DNA of 38,289 bases from Thermoanaerobaculia bacterium (GTDB taxonomy: Bacteria > Acidobacteriota > Thermoanaerobaculia > Multivoradales > JAHZIX01), in the NCBI GenBank assembly GCA_027069135.1, contig JALXFE010000523.1:1-38289 (forward strand), given 5' to 3'. Position 1 is the first letter of the stretch, and each line of letters opens with the position of its first letter. A program made the position numbers and the translations under genes. This document shows positions 32,137 through 38,289 of the stretch, one piece after another. The notes beneath the pieces are model-generated. The model was given only the letters and a program-made list of their open reading frames with translations, did no database searches and was not told the origin of the DNA.

Positions 32137-33607
32137 GCTGCGCCAGGACCTGCTCTAGATCCTGGACGGGCTCCATCAGGTGGCGCCAACGAGGTAGGTC
32201 TTGGAAGACCTCGAGGAGGAACTCTTGGTCCCCCGGGGGTGAAGCCACGAGCACCGAGCTCCCGTTATCGATCAAACTCTCGGCGAGATCTCTCCACACC
32301 TCCGAGTCCAACTCATCGGGAAAGAGCACGCCCCCCATGGGACTCGGTTCCTGCAAGGGTAGTCGTAGCTGGGATACCAGCGCAAAGGTAAGAATAAAGC
32401 TGCCCGCGGAGTGGGAGAGGTGAAGGGTACCGCCCCGTCGCAAGAAGATCTCCTGAGGCCGGTCTCCTACGCCGTCGACGAGAAGCACCTCAGGAACGGA
32501 GAGCAACAGGGCCGCGAGTGAATCCCAGGAGGAGTCCGCGGCCCAACAGGTGATGCGGACCCCGGAGGCGTCATCCTCGAGAGAAAAGCCACGAAAGACC
32601 GCGGTCTGGAGGAACTCCCGGATGGCGGCGTCCAAGCTGTCTGAAAGCTCGACCGTCGACTCGTCTCCGGTCACGGAGCCGACGGCCCCCATCTTGTGCA
32701 ACGAGGCGACGATAAGCCGAATTCTATTGGGCGCGACCGGAAACGTCTCGAAGAGCTCCGCAAGGGAGGAAGGGTGGGCTTCGAGAAGCTGGAAGAGCTC
32801 CAACATCGGCTGCTCTTTCAGGTCCTCCGGTATTTTCGGAATCTCGCCTCGACCTTCTAAGACCTGCTCCTCGGGAGGCAGGTACTCCTCGACCTGCCCG
32901 AGGCTGTCCTTCAAGTAGGCGGCCTCCAACAAGATCGGCTGCACTCTTGCCGGCTCCGGCCAATCTGAGGCCGGCGGGCCAGGGGAATCCTCGTCTTCAA
33001 GGCCGAAGCGAAACCTGCCGGTCGTCAACTCGACCATCGACAAGACAGCTTCCCGGCCTTCGAGGGAGCCGAAGCGAGCGAGAGTCAACCGGCCCGAAAA
33101 GAGCTCCACGCGTCCGGAGTGCTCTCCCGCCCGTAGATGCAAGACGCCGGTCTTGGCTCCTTGGTCCAGGCTCTGGATGAGCTCGACGAAAGATTGAACC
33201 TCGAAGGTACCCTCGAGCCCGGCACCCGCCGCGGGCCTCCGAGCGATGATCCCCTCCAGACGAGCCACGAGCTCTTCGGGGTCAAAGGGCTTCTTGAGGT
33301 AGTCGTCCGCCCCCTGGCGCAGACCTCGAACCCGATGCTCGACTTCACCGAGAGCAGAGAGCATCACCACGGGAATCTGAGAGGTACCCACTTCTCGACG
33401 CAGGGTCTCCAGCAGTTCCCAACCGGAAATCTCGGGCATCATCACATCGAGAATCACAGCGTCGAAATGCTCTTCCCGGGCCAACCCCATGACGGTCTTC
33501 GGGTCACCCGTGGAGATCACATCATGGCCATAGCCCTCGAGAGTCAGCTGAATCACCTTCAGCACACCTGGATCGTCGTCGACTACTAAAATTCTCGACA
33601 ACCTCAC
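32114..33607 (-). CDS. Response regulator with REC and DUF4388 domains
   Basis: 497 residues from GTG 33607; TTG 33601 has better spacing to GGGAG and is a close alternative. The receiver domain (1-120) has the acidic pocket D10-D11-D12, phosphoacceptor Asp54 (I-L-D-V-M-M-P) and Lys106 (L-K-K-P-F). Residues about 132-210 are a DUF4388/PATAN-type domain (V-E-L-I-Q-S-L, K-T-G-V-L-H-L, G-R-V-E-L-F-S-G-R-L). Residues 340-497 look like a divergent MglA-like alpha/beta domain without a visible P-loop. No DNA-binding domain is seen, so output is probably by protein contact. The facing histidine kinase is the likely partner. Confidence 0.88.
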   Translation of the reverse strand: MRLSRILVVDDDPGVLKVIQLTLEGYGHDVISTGDPKTVMGLAREEHFDAVILDVMMPEISGWELLETLRREVGTSQIPVVMLSALGEVEHRVRGLRQGADDYLKKPFDPEELVARLEGIIARRPAAGAGLEGTFEVQSFVELIQSLDQGAKTGVLHLRAGEHSGRVELFSGRLTLARFGSLEGREAVLSMVELTTGRFRFGLEDEDSPGPPASDWPEPARVQPILLEAAYLKDSLGQVEEYLPPEEQVLEGRGEIPKIPEDLKEQPMLELFQLLEAHPSSLAELFETFPVAPNRIRLIVASLHKMGAVGSVTGDESTVELSDSLDAAIREFLQTAVFRGFSLEDDASGVRITCWAADSSWDSLAALLLSVPEVLLVDGVGDRPQEIFLRRGGTLHLSHSAGSFILTFALVSQLRLPLQEPSPMGGVLFPDELDSEVWRDLAESLIDNGSSVLVASPPGDQEFLLEVFQDLPRWRHLMEPVQDLEQVLAQLSLILPE

Positions 33608-33653
33608 AACTCCCTACTCAGCCGGATCTCAGCTGCTCACTCACCGACAGGGT

Positions 33654-34511
33654 CTAGGCCGGTGTCGCCTGCGCTCCCACGCGATAGTACGTCCGGGAAG
33701 GCCGGAAAGCCAAGGAGGCCAGATCGATTGCGGCAACCTCCTCCTCGGACATTCTTGGCAACCGAAGGGGGCCAGAGGTCCGACCTTCGACGAATTTCGC
33801 CAGCAACCCCAGGAAGAGTGTGCTTCGACCGGGGTCTCGGCAACCCCAACCTGAGATATCGAAGGCTGTCTCCGGTGGGTTCGCTCTTCGGCCAAGGACA
33901 AAGGCCTCCAATTGCTCCGGGCTGCCGATACCCCACCCTTCTAGACCCGAACCTCGACCTTCGAGGGTCTTGAGGGTTCTCTCCCAGGCAACCCCGGGAG
34001 GCACTTTCAAGAGCCCGGAGTCCCTCACTTCTTGAAGAGTGATGGGAAATACCAGGCCTTCGGGAATGTTCTGAGGCGACCCTTGCTCACGAAGAAAGTC
34101 CGTGTAGGAGATTTCGCGCCGATAGCCGCTGGCCTCGAAGAATTCGAGCAGGTCCGCTCGATCCGCAGGGATCTCAGCAATCAAACGCGGTGGACCGAGC
34201 ACCGCCAGCTTCTGGCTGAGGGAGGTCAACAGATGTCTCCCGTGGCCCCGGCGCTGGTAGTCCCGGCGAACTCCGACCCGATGGATGAGAACCTCCTCCG
34301 GTCGCTTGGTCCCCATCATCACACCGATCGGCTCTTCCCCCTCTCGGGCCACCATGGCGTTGCTGACCCAAACGCTCTCTTCCTGAATCTCCGAACGCAG
34401 AGCGTCTACGGTCAGCCGTGGCTGGCCCGGGAAATGGACGTCGTAGCATTCATTGACGGCCCGGCAGATCAGCGGCATGTCGTCGGGACGACAGAATCGG
34501 TAGGCGACCAT
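33654..34511 (-). CDS. GNAT-family acetyltransferase
   Basis: 285 residues. The N-terminal half is a GNAT domain with the acetyl-CoA loop R-R-D-Y-Q-R-R-G-H-G-R-H-L-L near residues 80-95, preceded by the strand V-L-I-H-R-V-G-V. The C-terminal half (about 150-285) has no motif I recognise, although a second, degenerate GNAT-like half is common in proteins of this length. The substrate is unknown. It lies between the universal stress protein gene (62 bases upstream) and the response regulator (46 bases downstream) on the same strand, so it may share their transcript. No clear ribosome site precedes the ATG. Confidence 0.82.
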   Translation of the reverse strand: MVAYRFCRPDDMPLICRAVNECYDVHFPGQPRLTVDALRSEIQEESVWVSNAMVAREGEEPIGVMMGTKRPEEVLIHRVGVRRDYQRRGHGRHLLTSLSQKLAVLGPPRLIAEIPADRADLLEFFEASGYRREISYTDFLREQGSPQNIPEGLVFPITLQEVRDSGLLKVPPGVAWERTLKTLEGRGSGLEGWGIGSPEQLEAFVLGRRANPPETAFDISGWGCRDPGRSTLFLGLLAKFVEGRTSGPLRLPRMSEEEVAAIDLASLAFRPSRTYYRVGAQATPA

Positions 34512-34573
34512 GTATCAACGCGCTGACCGGTTGCCCGGCCAGCTAAACCTGTCTCGAAGAAAGGCAGGGCGTC

Positions 34574-36655
34574 TCAGCCGTCCGCCTGCTTGGCGTTGAG
34601 CTCTTTGCGCTTTTTTTCTAGGGCCGACATGAAGCCGACCTCGTTGAGAGCCGGGCGCGGGGTGTCGCCGGAACGAGGGGAAGCCTTGTGGTCCTCGAGG
34701 GTGCCGTCGCTGTCGGCGGCTTTCGCTTCCTGGTCGTATTGGCCAAGCATCTCGGCCATCGCCTTCTTGCCGTCCTCGATCCCGTCTTCCACCATGGCGA
34801 GGTCGATACCCGCAAGGCCTCGCTCTTGCGCCAGCTCCTCGATCCGGCTCTGGGTGCGATCTCGCATATATCCTGAGGGTACGCGCAAGACCCGCTCGAT
34901 GGCCTCTTCGGTCCAATCCCAACGAGAGATCAGTGGGTTGTTCTTGGCATCGCGGGCAAGGATCTTGAGGTCCGAATCCTCCTCCGGCTCGGCCGCTGCC
35001 TCTGGGGCGGTACCGCTCCCGGAGACGACGATCTTCTCCGATGGGTCGTGTTTGGACGGGGTGTAGAGAATCCCGGTTTCCTCTTCGACGAAGACGCTGA
35101 CGAATTCCAGGGAGATCGGATCGATTTTCTTCACCCGGGCAGATTTCTCGACCCGCGCCTTTGCCCGACGGCGTTGATATTTGTCTTGGATCGACCGAAG
35201 GGCTCCCTTGGCGTCCTGGGTCCAACGCAGACGACGGCCATCGTAGGTCACCTCTTCTTCGACACCGCCCTCCTGGCTGGCGATCCTCTCGATCATCTCC
35301 TGAGACACCGTCTCGAAGTCGCCGGAGCCGCACACCGCGCATTGCACAGGATTCGATACCCGGGCCGCCACACCGCAGCTCTTGCAGATCGCCACCGGTT
35401 CCTTGCGCGCTTTGTCCAAGGCCAGGGCTTCCGCCAGCTTCGAGGTCGTGTGAGCGGTTTGCTTGGGCATGAAGCGCTCCATCGCCTCGGTCACCAGATC
35501 GGTGGTGACGACACTATGCCCCTGTTCGAGAGCCAGCCGTAGAATGGCGGTGCGGGCGATTCCTTTGACCCCCTCGGGCACTCGAACCATGCGCGACTCG
35601 GCCTCTTCGGTCCAGTGGATGCTCTCCGCCGCCTTGAGGTCAATCTCCGGTGTCACGGCCGCCGTCGTCAAGAGGACATCGCAGGGGCTCAGACGCAGGA
35701 GGTTGTCGGTGTTGCTGCCCAGACCGTCTTCTTCCTCGGCACTGTGGACTCCCACCCGGCCCACCACCAGAACCCAGGGCTCGGTCTTCCGCGCATGGTC
35801 CAGGATCTTCTGGAAGGCTTTTCCGTCGAGAAGAGTCTTGGTGACCTCGATCCCGGCTTCCCGGGCCATCGTCTCGGCGACATTTAGGTGGCTCTGGTAG
35901 ATCTCCGCCAGACCCGTGTCGATGATCTCTTCGTGGAGCTGGTTTTGCTCTTCGAAGCGGAAGATCTTGGCGGCCTTGTCCGTCAATACGTCGACGATGC
36001 CCTTGAAGACCGCGTAATGGAGATAGGGGTCATAGACGCCGATGACCTCGAGCTTCTTGTCGAAGCGCTTGGCGAGTTCCACCGCCGTCATGAGGGCGCC
36101 GAAGGACTCGGGGCTACCGTCGACGCCGACCAGAATGGTGTCGCGTTCGGTCTCTCCCTTCTTGGGTAGGTTCTTGACCACCCAGACGTCCCGATCGACC
36201 TCGCGGCTCACTCTCTGGCAAACCGAACCGATCTGGCTATCCTTGGTCCGCCCGATCCCCACGGCTCCCAGAACCACCAAGTCATAGTCGCTATCGGCGA
36301 TGTCCTTGATGATCTCGGTCGAATGCTTGCCATCCATCATCCTGCGTTCGCAGGAGAGGCCTTGCTCCTGACACAGATCGTCCATGGCCTTGAGGTAGCA
36401 GTCGGAGATCAGCTCCAACCCCATGGTGATCAGGCTGTCGTGAATCTTGCGCTGGCGCTGCAGCTCACCCTCGACCAGGTACTCCTCGGGCAAGGTGAAC
36501 TCCATCTGCTTGAACCGATAGTCGTGCATTTTCGCCGCATATACATGGCAGCCCACCAATTTCGATTCGTAGCTCTTTCCCAACTGCAGGGCGCAATCGA
36601 TGGCCCGGTTGGAATGGGGCGAGTTGTCTACCGGAACGTAGATCGTTTCGTACAT
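34574..36655 (-). CDS. Tandem universal stress protein with three PCP_red-like domains and a zinc ribbon
   Basis: 693 residues. Residues 1-163 and 170-335 are two UspA domains (Y-V-P-V-D-N-S at the first strand; V-V-L-G-A-V-G-I-G-R and V-G-V-D-G-S-P-E-S). Then come PCP_red-like domain 1 (about 348-396, W-T-E-E-A-E-S-R-M-V-R-V-P), a zinc ribbon with Cys424, Cys427, Cys439 and Cys442, domain 2 (about 478-525, W-T-Q-D-A) and domain 3 (about 581-632, W-T-E-E-A-I-E-R-V-L-R-V-P). Domain 2 is the most diverged. UspA domains bind nucleotides or small ligands in stress; the attached domains suggest a tetrapyrrole or redox sensor. The gene follows the cytochrome c gene by 48 bases, likely one operon. 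No biochemical role is established to my knowledge. Confidence 0.85.
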   Translation of the reverse strand: MYETIYVPVDNSPHSNRAIDCALQLGKSYESKLVGCHVYAAKMHDYRFKQMEFTLPEEYLVEGELQRQRKIHDSLITMGLELISDCYLKAMDDLCQEQGLSCERRMMDGKHSTEIIKDIADSDYDLVVLGAVGIGRTKDSQIGSVCQRVSREVDRDVWVVKNLPKKGETERDTILVGVDGSPESFGALMTAVELAKRFDKKLEVIGVYDPYLHYAVFKGIVDVLTDKAAKIFRFEEQNQLHEEIIDTGLAEIYQSHLNVAETMAREAGIEVTKTLLDGKAFQKILDHARKTEPWVLVVGRVGVHSAEEEDGLGSNTDNLLRLSPCDVLLTTAAVTPEIDLKAAESIHWTEEAESRMVRVPEGVKGIARTAILRLALEQGHSVVTTDLVTEAMERFMPKQTAHTTSKLAEALALDKARKEPVAICKSCGVAARVSNPVQCAVCGSGDFETVSQEMIERIASQEGGVEEEVTYDGRRLRWTQDAKGALRSIQDKYQRRRAKARVEKSARVKKIDPISLEFVSVFVEEETGILYTPSKHDPSEKIVVSGSGTAPEAAAEPEEDSDLKILARDAKNNPLISRWDWTEEAIERVLRVPSGYMRDRTQSRIEELAQERGLAGIDLAMVEDGIEDGKKAMAEMLGQYDQEAKAADSDGTLEDHKASPRSGDTPRPALNEVGFMSALEKKRKELNAKQADG

Positions 36656-36703
36656 GGCCTTTTTGTCTCCAGAAGCTACGGTCTTTTTCTCTTCAGCTCG
36701 CGA

Positions 36704-38289
36704 TCAAGAAGCAGCCGCTTGGTCCGTTTGTTGGTTCTTCTTTTTTCTGCGGCGCACCAGACCGATGATCAGCAACTCCAGGGCGAGGACACCGAGTCCG
36801 GCCTTGGCCATCGGCCCAAAAGGGGAAGGCGTCTCCATCGGCTCGAGGTAGAGGTCGTACCAGGAAGTCAATCCTCGTTTGTTGCCCCGCTCGCGGTTGA
36901 AGCCGTCCCACACCGTCACGGCGAGGGGTATGAACTGCCCTTCTTCGAAGGAAATGCCCGAACCCTTTCGCTTCCGTTTGAAGACCACCGACCACTCGCC
37001 GTCCTGGTAGGTGGCGCTGAGCTCCGGCGGCTTCGAATCCGATTCCGTAATGCTGGCGCTGCCTCGCGCCTGGTAGAGCTTTCCCTTCGAGGTCGTCAGA
37101 TCCGCGAACCATAGATCCACCGGATTCTCCAGATCTCCGAAGATGAAGTAGGGCTTGCGGATCCCTTGAGGCAACGCCGCGGGAAACTGAAGGGCCACGG
37201 CGTCCGAAAACTCGCTCTTCACACCCGCGGAAGACGCCGCACCGCCGTCGTCATCCTCTCCCCAGAAATCACCCTCATCGCCGGTGGCTTCCTCTTCTCC
37301 CCAGAATCCGGAGCCATCGTCCGCGGGCTCTTCCTCGGCCTCCTCGCCCCAGAAGCTGCCCTCATCCTCGCCGGAAGCGGCTTCGTCGTCGCCCCAAAAG
37401 CTGCCGTCCCCATCGCCTTCATCGGCAGCACCGCCGGAGAAGAGCTGCGGATTGTCGTCTTCCCAACGCGGAACCTCGAGATCAGGGCCGTTGGCACCGG
37501 AGGCCTCGGCTCGCATGTCGTTCCAGCGCACGAGAAACGCGATTTCACTACGATCGTAAACCGCTTGCACCGTCACTGCCGAGGACGGTGGATAGAAATT
37601 CCGGCCCGGTTCCATGACCTGCCCGATGATCGGAAGCATGGCCTCCGGAGCGTCGGCGAAAAGCTCCCGTCCCCGCTCCAGGTCCATGGGTCCAGAGGCT
37701 GGCACCGCCCGTGCCAGGTTGGCGTAAGGCGGAGCGTCCACGTTGCCGGACAGCGATCGGATGTAGTCGACGATGCTCCAGATGACCTCCGGCTCAAGTG
37801 AGCCATAGAAACCCGGCATCGGGGTACCGAAAAAGCCTCCGCTCATGGTGCGGTAGATGTCTTCACGCGAGCCACCGGCGCGGAAAGCCCAGGGCTTCGT
37901 GAGATCCGCGACCTTGATGTAGTTTCCCCAATCGTCTACCTGCTGCGGTGCTGTGGTCCCATCCCCCCGACCCAAAAGTCCGTGGCAACGGACACAACCG
38001 TTCTCGACATAGGCCGCTTTCCCGGCCTCCACCGACTCCGACGTGTAGTTGGGAGCTGCCGGAATGGGGAAGGAGTCCAGATAGGCCTCCGGGTCCTCGA
38101 AGGAGTCGGAGAAGGTCTTGAGGAAATGAACCAGGCTCGTCAACTGGGTCTCCGAAAAAATTGAAAAGGCCGGCATCGCCGAATAGGGAAGGCCCAACCG
38201 GATGGACCTCTTGAGGTCCTCGTCGGTGGGCAGGGCACCCGTGGGCGTGCTACGGATCTTGTACTTTCCCTTGGTGAAATCGCGCGGAG
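36704..38289 (-). CDS. Membrane-anchored cytochrome c with ethylbenzene-dehydrogenase-like haem domain, 5' end outside window
   Basis: The frame is open to the right edge; an apparent TTG at 38197 is internal, since the bases before it continue with R-S-T-P-T-G-A-L-P-T-D-E-D-L, a conserved cytochrome stretch. About 528 residues are visible. One haem c motif, C-V-R-C-H (37982-37996), with M-P-G-F as likely axial Met, forms a cytochrome c domain; an earlier one ends at A-M-P-A-F. Next is an ethylbenzene-dehydrogenase-like haem b domain, split by an acidic insert with four F-W-G repeats (37232-37438). A C-terminal helix (G-L-G-V-L-A-L-E-L-L-I-I-G-L-V) and basic tail anchor it in the membrane. 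It probably transfers electrons in the periplasm, perhaps to the oxidase. Confidence 0.85.
   Translation of the reverse strand, partial: PRDFTKGKYKIRSTPTGALPTDEDLKRSIRLGLPYSAMPAFSIFSETQLTSLVHFLKTFSDSFEDPEAYLDSFPIPAAPNYTSESVEAGKAAYVENGCVRCHGLLGRGDGTTAPQQVDDWGNYIKVADLTKPWAFRAGGSREDIYRTMSGGFFGTPMPGFYGSLEPEVIWSIVDYIRSLSGNVDAPPYANLARAVPASGPMDLERGRELFADAPEAMLPIIGQVMEPGRNFYPPSSAVTVQAVYDRSEIAFLVRWNDMRAEASGANGPDLEVPRWEDDNPQLFSGGAADEGDGDGSFWGDDEAASGEDEGSFWGEEAEEEPADDGSGFWGEEEATGDEGDFWGEDDDGGAASSAGVKSEFSDAVALQFPAALPQGIRKPYFIFGDLENPVDLWFADLTTSKGKLYQARGSASITESDSKPPELSATYQDGEWSVVFKRKRKGSGISFEEGQFIPLAVTVWDGFNRERGNKRGLTSWYDLYLEPMETPSPFGPMAKAGLGVLALELLIIGLVRRRKKKNQQTDQAAAS

Overview
The window is GC-rich, gene-dense chromosomal DNA that best fits an Acidobacteriota genome, probably close to the Thermoanaerobaculia/Holophagae. 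Pointers are a 'VWFA-related Acidobacterial' type secreted protein with a GWxTD-like N-terminal region, a secreted protein ending in the FESGDLGTWS tail common in that lineage, and an actC-type quinol oxidoreductase module joined to a cytochrome oxidase operon. The lineage is an inference from gene content. No rRNA, tRNA, CRISPR array, transposase or integrase was found.

Layout. (1) 1-4835: a TPR protein, a coiled-coil lipoprotein, and a translationally coupled pair of secreted proteins, one of them a large VWA protein. (2) 5072-9248: a YhaM-like OB/HD nuclease, then an alkylation-repair pair (Ada-type regulator fused to AlkA, overlapped by an O6-alkylguanine methyltransferase), then a secreted protein with two pseudopilin-like repeats. 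(3) 9423-14192: a DUF1499 membrane protein, a radical SAM/SPASM protein with a C-terminal PCP_red-like domain, then a patchwork of small genes (a broken ORF with a 76-aa partner, vapBC, a small membrane protein) set between imperfect direct repeats copied from the ends of flanking genes, then an esterase. (4) 14344-17367: hemQ-hemH-hemG, the last three steps of the coproporphyrin-dependent heme pathway. (5) 17635-25871: a promoter followed by a ten-gene respiratory operon: actC, actD, actF, a secreted cupredoxin, then oxidase subunits I, III, IV, two small membrane proteins and subunit II. (6) 26005-27573: a second vapBC with a palindromic operator and a LysM/M15-like peptidase. (7) 27728-38289: an Mrp-type ATPase with a zinc-ribbon/PCP_red protein, a hybrid PAS/GAF histidine kinase facing a REC-DUF4388 response regulator, a GNAT protein, a tandem universal stress protein carrying three more PCP_red-like domains, and a membrane-anchored cytochrome c with an ethylbenzene-dehydrogenase-like haem domain running off the right edge.

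How it works together. The core theme is aerobic respiration and haem supply: haem synthesis genes sit directly upstream of the quinol oxidoreductase/oxidase operon, and a c-type cytochrome lies at the far end. The most striking unexplained thread is the PCP_red-like domain, otherwise best known as the C-terminal domain of BchB/ChlB. I count five copies in three different architectures here (radical SAM, zinc ribbon beside an Mrp ATPase, and a universal stress protein), with no chlorophyll genes. They may form an undescribed tetrapyrrole, redox or metal-handling system linked to this respiratory chain.
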